DNA of 64,000 nt from an uncultured Ruminococcus sp. (lineage in GTDB: Bacteria > Bacillota > Clostridia > Oscillospirales > Ruminococcaceae), in contig CANQVK010000001.1 of assembly GCA_947627275.1 (NCBI GenBank), positions 62,001-126,000 on the forward strand. Direction: 5' to 3'. The translations under genes were made by a program, and so were the position numbers. Numbering within the stretch: position 1 is the first letter of the stretch; each line of letters opens with the position of its first letter. Below are positions 30,835 to 41,689 of the stretch, one piece after another. The notes under the pieces were generated by a model. The model saw nothing but the letters and a program-made list of their open reading frames with translations, was not told the DNA's origin and searched no databases.

Positions 30835-32208
30835 ATGCCGTCATTTAATTCAAGTACCAATATAAAAAATCTATGCAGAGAGATGTCCGAAAATTCCATT
30901 ATCGACCCTGCTCTCTACCAGAAATATCACGTTAAAAGAGGTCTGAGAAAAAGTGACGGAACAGGCGTTGTGGCAGGTATTACCAAAATATGCAACGTTC
31001 ACGGATATGTCATAAACGAAGGCGAGGTAGAGCCTATCCCCGGTCAGCTTATATACAGAGGCTACAATATCAACGATCTCGTTCAGAACGTTGAGGAGGA
31101 GGATCGCTTCGGCTTTGAGGAAACCGTGTATCTCCTCCTTTTCGGCAAGCTCCCCACAAAAAAGGAGCTTGATAATTTCTGCACCTTTCTCTCTCTCAGC
31201 CGTGAGCTTCCAAACGGATTCGTCGAGGATATGATACTTAAAGCTCCATCAAAAAATATAATGAACAAGCTCTCGCGTTCCGTTCTTGCTTTGTACTCCT
31301 ACGATGAGGAATGCGAGAACAAGTCCCTTGAAAACGAAATGAGGACTGCAGTCAGCCTTATTGCAAAGCTCCCCGTCATCATGTCAAACGCCTATCAGGT
31401 AAAACGGCGTGTTTTCGACAATCAGAGCATGATAATGCACCCGATAAACTATGAGGAAAACACGGCGCAGTCCATTCTTTCGCTGCTCCGTCCTGACAGG
31501 AAGTATACCAAGGACGAAGCGCAGATGCTCGACCGCCTCCTCATGCTTCAGGCGGAACACGGCGGCGGCAATAACTCGACCTTTACCTGCCGTGTGCTTA
31601 CTTCATCAGGCACTGACCCGTATTCAGCATATTCCTCCGCTATCTGCGCCCTTAAAGGGCCTCGTCACGGCGGCGCAAATATTCAGGTCATAAATATGCT
31701 CGACAACTTCAAGGCGAATATCAAAAACTGGGAGGACGAATCCGAAGTCGCCGACTACATGAGAAAGACTATCCGCAAGGAAACCAACGACAGATCGGGG
31801 CTTATCTACGGCATGGGACATGCGGTATATACCGTTTCCGACCCCCGCGCGGTCATTCTCAAAAAGAAAGCCTTCGAGCTTGCAAAGGGCAGGGAGATCG
31901 AAGCGGAATTCAGACTTCTTGAAACTATCGAGCGGCTCACGCCCGAGATATTTAAGGAAGTCAAGGGCAGCGACAAGGCAATGTGCGCAAACGTTGACAT
32001 GTATTCGGGACTTGTTTACCGTATGCTCGGTATACCCGACGAGCTTTTCACGCCCCTTTTCGCCGTTGCAAGAATGGCAGGCTGGGCGGCTCACCGTATG
32101 GAGGAAGTTCTCACGGGAAGCCGTATAATCCGTCCTGCGTACAAATCTATTGCCAAGGAACTTGAATACGTAAAGCTTGCGGACAGATCAGCTTCAGAGA
32201 ATGAATAA
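30835..32208 (+). CDS. gltA: citrate synthase
   Basis: PGQLIYRGYNINDLVQN ... CALKGPRHGGANIQV ... YGMGHAVYTVSDPRA; ATG 30835 with TAGGAG RBS. Confidence 0.92.
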   Translation: MPSFNSSTNIKNLCREMSENSIIDPALYQKYHVKRGLRKSDGTGVVAGITKICNVHGYVINEGEVEPIPGQLIYRGYNINDLVQNVEEEDRFGFEETVYLLLFGKLPTKKELDNFCTFLSLSRELPNGFVEDMILKAPSKNIMNKLSRSVLALYSYDEECENKSLENEMRTAVSLIAKLPVIMSNAYQVKRRVFDNQSMIMHPINYEENTAQSILSLLRPDRKYTKDEAQMLDRLLMLQAEHGGGNNSTFTCRVLTSSGTDPYSAYSSAICALKGPRHGGANIQVINMLDNFKANIKNWEDESEVADYMRKTIRKETNDRSGLIYGMGHAVYTVSDPRAVILKKKAFELAKGREIEAEFRLLETIERLTPEIFKEVKGSDKAMCANVDMYSGLVYRMLGIPDELFTPLFAVARMAGWAAHRMEEVLTGSRIIRPAYKSIAKELEYVKLADRSASENE

Positions 32209-33514
32209 ATTTTTTAAAATAACTGCCGCCCTGCCGCTTATATCCGTGCTGAACGGCTGCACTTTCGGAACAAGTATAGACAATCTTATGGCTCCTCCGA
32301 AGCTCAGCATCGAACAGGAACAGATATACAACGCTCTTACGGATGCAACAGGCGGCGCAGTAAGCCTTAAATACCCGAAATCGGGAAAGTATCTCTCCGC
32401 ATTCATAGTCGAGGATATTGACGGCGACGGCGGCAACGAGGCTGTTGTGTTCTATGAGAAAACAGGTCTTGCAGCCCCCGAAAATACCCTGCGAATTAAT
32501 ATTCTCGACCGTGGAGACAACGGCAAATGGCGGTCGGTCTACGATACTCCTGCGGACGGCTCGGAAATAGAACGGGTCATGATCTCGCAGCTCGGCGAAA
32601 ACAGCCGCATGAACCTGATAATCGGCAGCAGTCTTATAAACCGTTCCGAGAAAACCGCCGCCGTCTACAGCTACAGCGGCGGAAAACTGGAACGGACATT
32701 TTCCGAATCGTACTCTTTTATAGACGTTACCGACCTTGACGGAGACGGGGAAAACGAGTTTCTGCTGCTCAAAGGCTCTGCAAACGACTCTCCCGCCGCT
32801 GCGGAAGCTTATAAGCTGGACTCCGACGGAAAATATCACCGCTACCGCGCGGAACTCAGCAGTGGCTTTACCGAGTTCGACGCCGTGAGCTACGGCAGCC
32901 TTTACAGCGGAGAAACAGGTCTTTATATAGACGCCGTTTCGGGAAACGGCTATATACAGACGGAAATCGTTTTTATGAATGAAAAAGGTCTGCAAAAAGC
33001 GTTTTCCGATCAGAATCAATCCTTTATGACGCTAAGACCATCCGGCTGCCGTTCTATGGACGTGGACGGCGACAGCTCTCTTGAAATCCCCGTCCAGACC
33101 ATAGCTCCCGGATACAGCAACGTTCCCGAGGGAGAACAGATGAGTCTCACTGAATGGCTTACCGTTTCCGCCGCAGGCAGCGGAGAATCAAAATATGTCT
33201 CCTATTACAGCGTCGGCGACGGGTATATATTTATTTTTCCCGAAAAATGGCGTGACAAAGTAACAATAAAACGGGACGCCATAAACGATGAGATAGTCGT
33301 ATGCGCCTTTGAAAATAATGAAATGGGCAGAGAGCTTCTGCGGATATACTGTGCAGAGGACGAAGCGTCCCGCGAGGATCGCCTGTCGTCAGGGTACATG
33401 CTTCTGCGCACCAAGGGCGATTCCGCATACCTCGGCTATATACCAAACTCGGACTCCGGCGACGGTCTTTCCATAACCGAAGCCGAAGCCGCAATAGGCT
33501 TTAAGTTTAATTAA
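32201..33514 (+). CDS. putative lipoprotein with FG-GAP/VCBS-like repeats
   Basis: MNKFFKITAALPLISVLNGCTFG lipobox; VEDIDGDGGNEAVVFYE, VTDLDGDGENEFLLL, MDVDGDSSLEIPV. Confidence 0.65.
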   Translation: MNKFFKITAALPLISVLNGCTFGTSIDNLMAPPKLSIEQEQIYNALTDATGGAVSLKYPKSGKYLSAFIVEDIDGDGGNEAVVFYEKTGLAAPENTLRINILDRGDNGKWRSVYDTPADGSEIERVMISQLGENSRMNLIIGSSLINRSEKTAAVYSYSGGKLERTFSESYSFIDVTDLDGDGENEFLLLKGSANDSPAAAEAYKLDSDGKYHRYRAELSSGFTEFDAVSYGSLYSGETGLYIDAVSGNGYIQTEIVFMNEKGLQKAFSDQNQSFMTLRPSGCRSMDVDGDSSLEIPVQTIAPGYSNVPEGEQMSLTEWLTVSAAGSGESKYVSYYSVGDGYIFIFPEKWRDKVTIKRDAINDEIVVCAFENNEMGRELLRIYCAEDEASREDRLSSGYMLLRTKGDSAYLGYIPNSDSGDGLSITEAEAAIGFKFN

Positions 33515-33520
33515 TTCATT

Positions 33521-33681
33521 AGACCTCCTCGGAAACTGGGAAGTGCTGTATGACGCAGGATCTTTTGCGCTCGGCAAAGTCAGATTTCCGCAGGAATACT
33601 GTATGTATTGCAAGGAAGGCTGACAAAGCCGAGCACTAAAAAGACAAGTCAGACAATGCTTTTCAGTTTTCGAGGAGGTCT
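33521..33681. repeat. 161-bp nested inverted repeat (MITE-like)
   Basis: AGACCTCCTCGGAAACTG ... CAGTTTTCGAGGAGGTCT ends; inner GCTCGGC...GTCAG / CTGAC...GCCGAGC. Confidence 0.65.
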
Positions 33682-33698
33682 ATTAATGGGGGAATTTT

Positions 33699-34400
33699 AT
33701 GAAACGTATATTGATCTGCGAGGACGAGGATACCATAAGAGAATTTGTGGTCATCAATCTTAAAAGAGCGGGCTACGACGTGGTCGATGTGAACTGCGGC
33801 GAAGCGGCTCTCAAAACCTTCGATTCCGAACACGGGAATTTCGATATTGTCCTGCTCGACATCATGATGCCCGGTATAGACGGCTTCACCGTATGCAAAA
33901 AAATACGTGAAAAAAGCTCTACTATCGGCATTATTATGCTGACGGCAAGAACTCAGGAAATGGATAAGGTAAGCGGTCTTATGATCGGCGCGGACGACTA
34001 TATAACAAAGCCCTTTTCGCCCTCGGAGCTTACGGCAAGAGTTGACGCCATATACCGCCGCGTCTGCATGAGCTTTATCAAAAACGAAAAGCACAGCCTT
34101 GTTGAAAGCGGTCCATTCGTGCTGAACCTCAAAAGCCGCACAGTCACCAAAAACGGCGAGCCTATCGAACTTACCCAAGTGGAATACCAGATACTCGAAT
34201 ACTTCATGAACAACAAAAATACCGCCCTTGACCGTGCAAGTATACTAAACCACATCTGGGGCGAAAGCTACTACGGCGACGACAAGATAGTTGACGTCAA
34301 CATAAGACGCATACGCATGAAAATAGAGGAAGAACCGTCAAGTCCCAAATATATAATCACTATTTGGGGCTACGGCTATAAGTGGAACGACGTTCAGTAA
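33699..34400 (+). CDS. OmpR/PhoB-family response regulator
   Basis: MKRILICEDEDTIREFVV ... VLLDIMMPGIDGF ... winged helix C-terminus. Confidence 0.95.
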   Translation: MKRILICEDEDTIREFVVINLKRAGYDVVDVNCGEAALKTFDSEHGNFDIVLLDIMMPGIDGFTVCKKIREKSSTIGIIMLTARTQEMDKVSGLMIGADDYITKPFSPSELTARVDAIYRRVCMSFIKNEKHSLVESGPFVLNLKSRTVTKNGEPIELTQVEYQILEYFMNNKNTALDRASILNHIWGESYYGDDKIVDVNIRRIRMKIEEEPSSPKYIITIWGYGYKWNDVQ

Positions 34401-35797
34401 TGGCAAGAAAAAGTATCACCAAACGCTGGGTATTCAATAATCTCGGCGTTATCGTACTCGCTCTCATCGTTATCGAGCTGGTCGTTATATATGCCATACA
34501 AAGCTATTACTACAGCTCCGCAAAGCAGTACCTTATCTCGAAAATAAACGCCGTTACAAGCGTTCTGAGCATTCATTCGCAGGACAGTTCCGCCAACTTT
34601 TCCGCCGAAGTCCGCAATATGCTCGAAACCTTCAACGAAAAGGACAAAATAGAGCTTATGGCTATAAACTCCAAGGGACGCGTCGTGCTGACTTCATCGG
34701 GCTTCTCCCCCGACGCGAACGCCCTCATGCCGGACTACGAGGACGCCATGAACAACGGTCAGGGCAGCTATATCGGCAGACTTGAGGGCGGCGAAAAAAT
34801 TCTTGCGGTATCCGTTCCGCTGTCGTCAATAAACAGCGAATACAGCTCCGTCCGCATGGTCACGTCCCTTACGGAGATAGACAATACCATAAAGGGCTAT
34901 ATCCTCTTTGTTACGGCGGTCTGTGCGGCAATAATCCTCATTATCGTCATTACGGGACTTTATTTCGCCGGCTCTATCGTCAAGCCGATACGCCAAATCA
35001 GCGGAATTACACGAAAATTCGCAATGGGCGATTTTTCCGTGCGCATACAAAGCAATACGGACGACGAAATAGGCGAGCTGTGCAGCTCTATCAATCACAT
35101 GGCGGACGAGCTTTCTTCGGCGGAGGCTATGAAGAACGAGTTCATCTCATCAGTCTCCCACGAGCTAAGAACTCCCCTCACCGCTATCAAGGGCTGGGCG
35201 GAAACTCTTATGGTTGACGGCGGCGAAAATCCCGATACCATGAAAAAAGGCGTCGGCGTTATCGTGAACGAGACGGAACGTCTTTCTCAGATGGTTGAGG
35301 AGCTTCTCGACTTCTCACGAATGCAGAACGGTCACTTTACCCTGCAAAACGCTACCCTCGACATTCTTGCCGAGCTTGGGGACGCCGTTCTCATATACTC
35401 CGACAAGGCTCGCCGTGAACAGATAAAGATCGTCTACGAAGAACCCGAAATGCTGCCCTTTGTATACGGCGATAAGAACCGTATCCGGCAGGTTTTCATA
35501 AACGTTATCGACAATGCCGTGAAGTACTCCGAACCGGGAGACACCGTGACGATCAAGGCGAGAGAAAAGGACGGAAAAATTGTCGTTTCGGTCAAGGACA
35601 CAGGCTGCGGAATCAAGGAAAGCGACCTTGCCAAGGTAAAGACGAAATTCTATAAGGCAAACCATACGAGACGAGGTTCGGGTATAGGACTTGCCGTTGC
35701 GGACGAAATAATCGCCATGCACGGCGGAAAGCTCGACATATACAGCTCAGGCGAGGGAAAAGGCACTACGGTTACAATTACGCTTCCTCCTAAATAA
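34400..35797 (+). CDS. sensor histidine kinase (HAMP, HisKA, HATPase)
   Basis: TAATG overlap with the regulator; SSVSHELRTPLTAIKGW, FINVIDNAVKYS, GSGIGLAVADEI. Confidence 0.95.
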   Translation: MARKSITKRWVFNNLGVIVLALIVIELVVIYAIQSYYYSSAKQYLISKINAVTSVLSIHSQDSSANFSAEVRNMLETFNEKDKIELMAINSKGRVVLTSSGFSPDANALMPDYEDAMNNGQGSYIGRLEGGEKILAVSVPLSSINSEYSSVRMVTSLTEIDNTIKGYILFVTAVCAAIILIIVITGLYFAGSIVKPIRQISGITRKFAMGDFSVRIQSNTDDEIGELCSSINHMADELSSAEAMKNEFISSVSHELRTPLTAIKGWAETLMVDGGENPDTMKKGVGVIVNETERLSQMVEELLDFSRMQNGHFTLQNATLDILAELGDAVLIYSDKARREQIKIVYEEPEMLPFVYGDKNRIRQVFINVIDNAVKYSEPGDTVTIKAREKDGKIVVSVKDTGCGIKESDLAKVKTKFYKANHTRRGSGIGLAVADEIIAMHGGKLDIYSSGEGKGTTVTITLPPK

Positions 35798-35834
35798 TCG
35801 GTTTTATGGGGGACAAGGATAAAAGGAGTTCACA

Positions 35835-36821
35835 ATGTCTCAAAAAAACAACAAAGAAAAATTCAAATCCAAAATAGGAGGTCAGGCTCTTATCGAGGGC
35901 ATTATGATGCTCGGTCCATTGAAGGGAGCTATGGCGTGCCGCCTGCCCGACGGCACTATCGACCTTGAAGTCTGGGACGAAAACAACGGCAGGCAAGCCC
36001 CGTGGTATAAGAAAACGCCCTTTATCCGAGGCTGCTTCAACTTCGTTTCTTCTCTTATCAAGGGCTACAAATATACCATGAAATCCGCGGAAAAACAGAT
36101 GACCGAGGAGGAAAAAGCCGAGGAGGACGCTAAAAAAGCAGCAAAAACAGGCTCGTCCGAATCTGCGGACGCTCAGAACGACGAAAAGCTGTCAAGCTCT
36201 GCGTTCGACGTTATTATGCTGATCGGCTCTGTTCTCGGCGTAGGAATTGCCGTGGGACTTTTCTTCTTCCTGCCTAAATTTCTGGTGGGACTTATCCCCG
36301 GCGCGGCGAATACGGGCATACTCCGCTCCATGCTCGAGGGTATCGTGAAGATCGCTCTGTTCGTCCTGTATATGTGGGCGGTAAGCCTTATGAAGGACAT
36401 CAGGCGGCAGTACATGTACCACGGTGCGGAACATAAGACTATCGCCTGCCATGAGGCGGAGCTGCCTCTGACTGTCGAAAACATACGCATACAGCCGAGA
36501 TTCCATAAACGCTGCGGCACAAGCTTCATTTTTATCGTACTTATTATCGGAATTTTTGTGATGTGCTTCGTTCCAAAAGGACTTCTCTGGTGGCAGAGAT
36601 CTCTGATAAGCATTGCCGCTTTGCCGCTCGTAGTGAGCATTTCCTACGAATGTATACGGATCGCCGGAAGTCATGACAACCTTTTTACAAAGATCCTGTC
36701 CGCTCCGGGACTTGCAATGCAGCGGATAACTACCCGTGAACCCGACGACAGCATGATCGAGGTTGCTATCGCCGCTATGACCCCCTGCATTCCCGAGGAT
36801 AAGGAGGAGGACAAGTGGTAA
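35835..36821 (+). CDS. DUF1385 domain membrane protein
   Basis: GGQALIEGIMMLGPLKGAMACR ... YHGAEHKTIACHE ... RFHKRCGTSF. Confidence 0.9.
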   Translation: MSQKNNKEKFKSKIGGQALIEGIMMLGPLKGAMACRLPDGTIDLEVWDENNGRQAPWYKKTPFIRGCFNFVSSLIKGYKYTMKSAEKQMTEEEKAEEDAKKAAKTGSSESADAQNDEKLSSSAFDVIMLIGSVLGVGIAVGLFFFLPKFLVGLIPGAANTGILRSMLEGIVKIALFVLYMWAVSLMKDIRRQYMYHGAEHKTIACHEAELPLTVENIRIQPRFHKRCGTSFIFIVLIIGIFVMCFVPKGLLWWQRSLISIAALPLVVSISYECIRIAGSHDNLFTKILSAPGLAMQRITTREPDDSMIEVAIAAMTPCIPEDKEEDKW

Positions 36822-37678
36822 GCAGACTTGAACTGTACAAAAACTGCGTGAAGAAATTGACGGAACGGAAGATCGACAATGCGGAATTTGACGCTATGTG
36901 CATTTTTCAGCAAGCGTTCGGAGAAAAAAGTCCGCTGTCCAAGCCCGATGAGGAAGCCGACAGTTCGCATATTTATAAAGTATATAACGATGTTGAATAT
37001 CGCTGTAAGGGAGAGCCTTTGCAGTACGTTCTAGGCGAATGGGATTTCTGGAAATACACATTCAGAGTAGGCGAAGGCGTACTCATACCACGCCCCGACA
37101 CCGAAACGCTGATAGAAAACGTTCTTGATATATGCAAAAAAAACACTCTCAGCTCGCCGAAGATCCTCGATCTGTGCAGCGGCAGCGGTTGTATTGCAAT
37201 AACGCTTGACAAGGAAATTCCACAGTCCAAAGTTTACGCTGTTGAAAAATTCGGGACGGCGTTTGAGTATCTTGAAGAAAATATAAAGCTGAATAATTCG
37301 GACGTAAAGGCTGTCATGGCAGACGTTCTTCTGCCTGAAACTGCCGGAAAATTCAAGGATTTCGATATTATCGCAAGCAATCCGCCGTATCTTACGCAAA
37401 AGGACATGACCGAGCTTCAGCCCGAAGTCCGAAAAGAGCCGGAATCGGCTTTATACGGCGGTACGGACGGTCTTGACTACTACAGAAAAATGACCCCCGT
37501 ATGGAAAAATTCCCTTAAAGCAGGCGGATTTCTCTGCTACGAATTTGGCATGGGTCAGGAAAATGCCGTCGGCAGGATACTGCGTGAAAACGGCTTTGAA
37601 AATTTGAGCTTCGCACATGACGGAGGCGGCATCATACGCACTGTCACAGCAGAAAAATCGGAGGAAAATCATGGCTAA
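36815..37678 (+). CDS. prmC: peptide chain release factor N5-glutamine methyltransferase
   Basis: [43 protein letters not shown]. Confidence 0.94.
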   Translation: MVSRLELYKNCVKKLTERKIDNAEFDAMCIFQQAFGEKSPLSKPDEEADSSHIYKVYNDVEYRCKGEPLQYVLGEWDFWKYTFRVGEGVLIPRPDTETLIENVLDICKKNTLSSPKILDLCSGSGCIAITLDKEIPQSKVYAVEKFGTAFEYLEENIKLNNSDVKAVMADVLLPETAGKFKDFDIIASNPPYLTQKDMTELQPEVRKEPESALYGGTDGLDYYRKMTPVWKNSLKAGGFLCYEFGMGQENAVGRILRENGFENLSFAHDGGGIIRTVTAEKSEENHG

Positions 37679-38882
37679 AAAGGAACTTAAACAAAAACCG
37701 GCTGTCGTTCAGATCACCGCAAAAGAGGACAAAAAAACCGCCCTTGCAAGCGCATTGAAACAGCTTGAAAAAAAATACGGCGCAGGAGCTGTAATGCGTC
37801 TCGGCGAAACCAAAGTGCTGAACATCGACTCTATCCCCACAGGCTCTATGACCCTCGATATGGCTCTTGGAATCGGCGGCGTGCCAAGAGGAAGAATTGT
37901 GGAGATATACGGCCCCGAAAGCTCGGGTAAAACGACAGTCGCTCTGTCGATCATCGCTCAGGCTCAGAAAATGGACGGAGAAGTCGCCTTTATCGACGTT
38001 GAACACGCCCTCGACCCCGTATACGCAAAAGCTCTCGGCGTAAACATCGACAACCTTCTCGTTTCTCAGCCCGACAGCGGCGAACAGGCTCTTGAAATCG
38101 CCGAAGCTCTCATACGTTCCGGAGCTATCGACGTCATCGTCCTCGATTCTATCGCCGCTATGACCACACGCGCCGAGATCGACGGCGAAATGGGCGATCT
38201 TCATGTCGGTCAGCTTGCCCGTCTTATGTCGCAGGCTATGAGAAAGCTCACCGCCGCTATCTCAAAATCAAACTGCGTAGCCATTTTCATTAATCAGGTT
38301 CGCGAGAAAATAGGCGTAATGTACGGCAACCCCGAAACTACTCCCGGCGGACGCGCCTTGAAATTCTATGCGTCCGTGCGTATCGAGGTTCGCAAGGGCG
38401 AGCCTATCAAGGACGGCGGTCAGATAATCGGCGCAAGCACAAAATGCAAGGTCGTTAAAAATAAGGTCGCTCCCCCGTTCAAGGAAGCGGAGTTCGATAT
38501 GATGTACGGACAGGGTATTTCTCGTACAGGCGAAGTCCTCGATATTGCCACAGACCTTGAGATCATCAAAAAGGGCGGCTCGTGGTTCAGCTACGGCGAC
38601 CGCAAGCTCGGTCAGGGACGTGATAACGTTAAGGAACTCCTGAAAAACGAACCCGAACTTATGAAAGAGATCGAGGAGCTTATCCTTAAACGCAAGGACG
38701 AGGTAATTGAAAAAACAGCCGCCAAAGCAAAGAAAAAAGGCAAAGCCGCAAACGCCGCCGCAGAAGCCGCCGAAAACGGAGATATGGAAGAAGCTGCCGC
38801 CGAACCCGAGGAAACCTCCGAAAATCTCGATATTCTCGAAAATATCGACGACGATTTCGATGAGTTCACTCCTGCCGAGTGA
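37671..38882 (+). CDS. recA: recombinase RecA
   Basis: [27 protein letters not shown]; start trimmed to MAKKELKQ at 37671. Confidence 0.98.
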   Translation: MAKKELKQKPAVVQITAKEDKKTALASALKQLEKKYGAGAVMRLGETKVLNIDSIPTGSMTLDMALGIGGVPRGRIVEIYGPESSGKTTVALSIIAQAQKMDGEVAFIDVEHALDPVYAKALGVNIDNLLVSQPDSGEQALEIAEALIRSGAIDVIVLDSIAAMTTRAEIDGEMGDLHVGQLARLMSQAMRKLTAAISKSNCVAIFINQVREKIGVMYGNPETTPGGRALKFYASVRIEVRKGEPIKDGGQIIGASTKCKVVKNKVAPPFKEAEFDMMYGQGISRTGEVLDIATDLEIIKKGGSWFSYGDRKLGQGRDNVKELLKNEPELMKEIEELILKRKDEVIEKTAAKAKKKGKAANAAAEAAENGDMEEAAAEPEETSENLDILENIDDDFDEFTPAE

Positions 38883-38888
38883 TATTGT

Positions 38889-39096
38889 TTACTTAAGTGG
38901 GGGACGCTGTCCCCCACACCCCCTGCCAAAGGGGTGACCCCTTTGGCATCTCTGCTGTCGTGAATTGGACTGTGAAAATTCCCGAATTAATACGATACTG
39001 TTAGTCTCCGTAATTTTCACAGTCCAATTCACGAGAACGGACACCAAGAGTTTACCTTTCGGCAAAAGATGTAGGAAACAATATCCTCATAAGTAA
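38889..39096. mobile_element. MITE-like repeat, family A copy 2 (between recA and recX)
   Basis: TTACTTAAGTGGGGG...CCTCATAAGTAA; perfect 22-bp stem 38959-38980/39012-39033. Confidence 0.85.
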
Positions 39097-39124
39097 AAAA
39101 TATTATAAGAAAACAAGGTAATAC

Positions 39125-39748
39125 ATGAAAATAACATCATTAACGCAATACAAGGGTACTACCTATGAGATGGAGCTTGACGGCGATCGAAAGCTGTATC
39201 TGCATATAGACATTATTACGGATTTCGGACTTGCCGAGGGCATGGAGATAGACCGCCCGAATCTCAAAAAGATCGTGTATGCCTCGAATTTCCGCCGTGC
39301 CTACGAATACGCTCTCTATCGGCTGGATTATCGGGACTACTCGGCTGAGGAGATTTTTGAAAAGCTCGTGCAGACCTACAAAAACGAAACGCTGTGCCTC
39401 GAAGTCGTAAAAAAGCTTGCCAGAGCAGGTATCATAAACGATAAACGATACGCCGAAAAACTCGGCAGACGGTTCGTTGAGGGAAAAAAATACGGCTACA
39501 GCCGCGCAAAACGTGAAATGCGCCAAAAGGGTCTTGACGAGGAACTGGTCGAAAATGTTTTACAGCAGTACAGCGAACTTTACGAGGAAAACCTTTCAGA
39601 ATTGCTGAACACAAAATACAGCCGTTTCCTCGCCGACAGCTCCGACAGAAAATCAGTGGAAAAGGCTAAAAATGCCCTCGTCCGCTTCGGCTACAGTTAT
39701 GATGAAATAAACAGAGCCGTAAAAGAATATTTTGAAGATAACTTATAA
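39125..39748 (+). CDS. recX: regulatory protein RecX
   Basis: YALYRLDYRDYSAEEIFEKL ... INDKRYAEKLGRRFVEGKKYGYSRAKREMRQKG; downstream of recA. Confidence 0.9.
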   Translation: MKITSLTQYKGTTYEMELDGDRKLYLHIDIITDFGLAEGMEIDRPNLKKIVYASNFRRAYEYALYRLDYRDYSAEEIFEKLVQTYKNETLCLEVVKKLARAGIINDKRYAEKLGRRFVEGKKYGYSRAKREMRQKGLDEELVENVLQQYSELYEENLSELLNTKYSRFLADSSDRKSVEKAKNALVRFGYSYDEINRAVKEYFEDNL

Positions 39749-39765
39749 AAAAGGGTGTGCAGATT

Positions 39766-41109
39766 ATGCCTATTAAAGTTGGAATGGTATCCTTAGGCTG
39801 CTCAAAAAACCTTGTGGATTCCGAGAGAATGCTTTACAAGCTGAAAAAACACGGATATGAGCTTGTTACCGAACCCGGTCTTGCCGACATTGCCGTAGTC
39901 AATACATGCGGATTTATAAAGTCCGCCAAAGAGGAGGCTATCGAAACTATCCTCGAACTTGCCGCGCTAAAAAACGACGGCTCTCTGAAAAAAATCGTCA
40001 TTACGGGCTGCCTTACGGAACGCTACAGGGAAGAAGCCGCGGAGCTTTTCCCCGAAGCCGACGCTGTTATCGGTATCGGAAACAACAAGGATATTGTTGA
40101 TATTTTAAACGAAGTCATGGCGGGCGAACGCATTGTTAAATTCGCTCCGAAGCTTGACGCTGAGCTTACGGGTGAGAGAATAATTTCAACGCTTCCGTTC
40201 TTTTCCTATCTGAAAATCGCCGAGGGCTGCTCTAACTGCTGCACCTACTGCGCAATTCCCATGATTCGCGGAAAGTTCCGCAGCGTGCCTATGGAGGACG
40301 TTCTGGCGGAGGCTCGGAATCTTGCGGAAAACGGCGTGACAGAGCTTGTCGTCATCGCTCAGGACACCTCCCGTTACGGCGAGGACTTGTACGGAGAATC
40401 GAAACTCCCCGAGCTTCTGAGAGAACTGTGCAAAATCGACGGATTGAAATGGATCCGCACCCTTTACTGCTATCCCGAGCGCATTACGGACGAGCTTCTG
40501 GATACTATCGCCTCTGAGGAAAAGCTTGTGAAATATCTCGAGATCCCCATTCAGCACTGCGACGGCGATATACTCAGCCGCATGAACCGCTGGGGCGACG
40601 AACAAAAGCTGGAAAACCTCTTTTGCCATATCAGAGAAAAAATACCGGGAGTTATCCTGCGTACAACGCTTATAACCGGCTTCCCCGGAGAAACTGAGGA
40701 GCAGTTCAACAGCTTGGCGGAATTTGTTCAGCGTGTACGGTTCGACAGACTGGGCTGTTTCCCCTATTCCGCCGAGGAGGGTACGAAAGCCGCCGATCTC
40801 CCCGATCAGATCGACGAGGAAACTGCCGCTCACCGAGCCGATATTATTATGGAACAACAGCTTGAAGTAAGCTGCTCCAACAATCAGAAGCTCATGGACT
40901 GCGAGCTTGAAGCAGTCGTTGAAGGCTACGACCGATTCGGCGAATGCTTCTTCGGACGCACGGCGGCTGACGCTCCCGATATTGACGGAAAGGTTTTTTT
41001 CACCTCTGAAAATCCCCTTGCCATAGGCGATTACGTTAAAATCAAAATAACGGATACGCTTGATTATGATTTGATTGGAGAAGTGATTGAGAATGAATCT
41101 GCCGAATAA
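39766..41109 (+). CDS. rimO: ribosomal protein S12 methylthiotransferase
   Basis: KVGMVSLGCSKNLVDSERMLYKL ... IAEGCSNCCTYCAIPMIRGKFRS. Confidence 0.95.
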   Translation: MPIKVGMVSLGCSKNLVDSERMLYKLKKHGYELVTEPGLADIAVVNTCGFIKSAKEEAIETILELAALKNDGSLKKIVITGCLTERYREEAAELFPEADAVIGIGNNKDIVDILNEVMAGERIVKFAPKLDAELTGERIISTLPFFSYLKIAEGCSNCCTYCAIPMIRGKFRSVPMEDVLAEARNLAENGVTELVVIAQDTSRYGEDLYGESKLPELLRELCKIDGLKWIRTLYCYPERITDELLDTIASEEKLVKYLEIPIQHCDGDILSRMNRWGDEQKLENLFCHIREKIPGVILRTTLITGFPGETEEQFNSLAEFVQRVRFDRLGCFPYSAEEGTKAADLPDQIDEETAAHRADIIMEQQLEVSCSNNQKLMDCELEAVVEGYDRFGECFFGRTAADAPDIDGKVFFTSENPLAIGDYVKIKITDTLDYDLIGEVIENESAE

Positions 41110-41677
41110 GCTGACTCTGCTGAGAGTTGCGCTGATACCGTTTTTCCTTTTGTTTATATATCTTGATGCGCCTTTTCATTTCCTTTTGGCATTATTGATC
41201 TTCACCGCCGCATCTATAACCGACGCTCTGGACGGAAAAATCGCAAGGGCAAGGAATCTTGTCACTAATTTCGGAAAGTTCCTTGATCCTTTGGCGGATA
41301 AGGCGCTTGTTCTCTCTGCTCTGACGGTTTTTGTGGAGCTTGACGAAGTGAATATGGGAGCCATACCGCTTATCATTATTATCGCAAGAGAATTTATGGT
41401 CTCGGGACTTAGGCTTATTGCGGCTGACAGCGGCGTTGTCGTTGCCGCCGGTATCTGGGGCAAGCTGAAAACGGCGTTTACTATGGCGACTATAATCGCC
41501 GCTCTTTTTTGGCTGAGCGTCCGATATGATTTCAACTTCAATATCGCTGGCGTCATTGTCACGGCTGTGGACAATTGGGTGATACCTGCTCTTATATGGA
41601 TCTCCACGGTGTTGACTGTCATCTCGGGACTTATTTATCTCAAAGGCTACTGGCGGCTTATAGATTCCGACAAATAA
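41093..41677 (+). CDS. pgsA: CDP-diacylglycerol--glycerol-3-phosphate 3-phosphatidyltransferase
   Basis: MNLPNKLTLLRVALIPFF ... DALDGKIARARNLVTNFGKFLDPLADK. Confidence 0.94.
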   Translation: MNLPNKLTLLRVALIPFFLLFIYLDAPFHFLLALLIFTAASITDALDGKIARARNLVTNFGKFLDPLADKALVLSALTVFVELDEVNMGAIPLIIIIAREFMVSGLRLIAADSGVVVAAGIWGKLKTAFTMATIIAALFWLSVRYDFNFNIAGVIVTAVDNWVIPALIWISTVLTVISGLIYLKGYWRLIDSDK

Positions 41678-41689
41678 GGAGGGGAGCAT

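Noticed and set aside
30835-32208. Possible methylcitrate synthase
   Set aside because: Cannot be separated from citrate synthase by eye and no 2-methylcitrate cycle genes are nearby; kept as citrate synthase.
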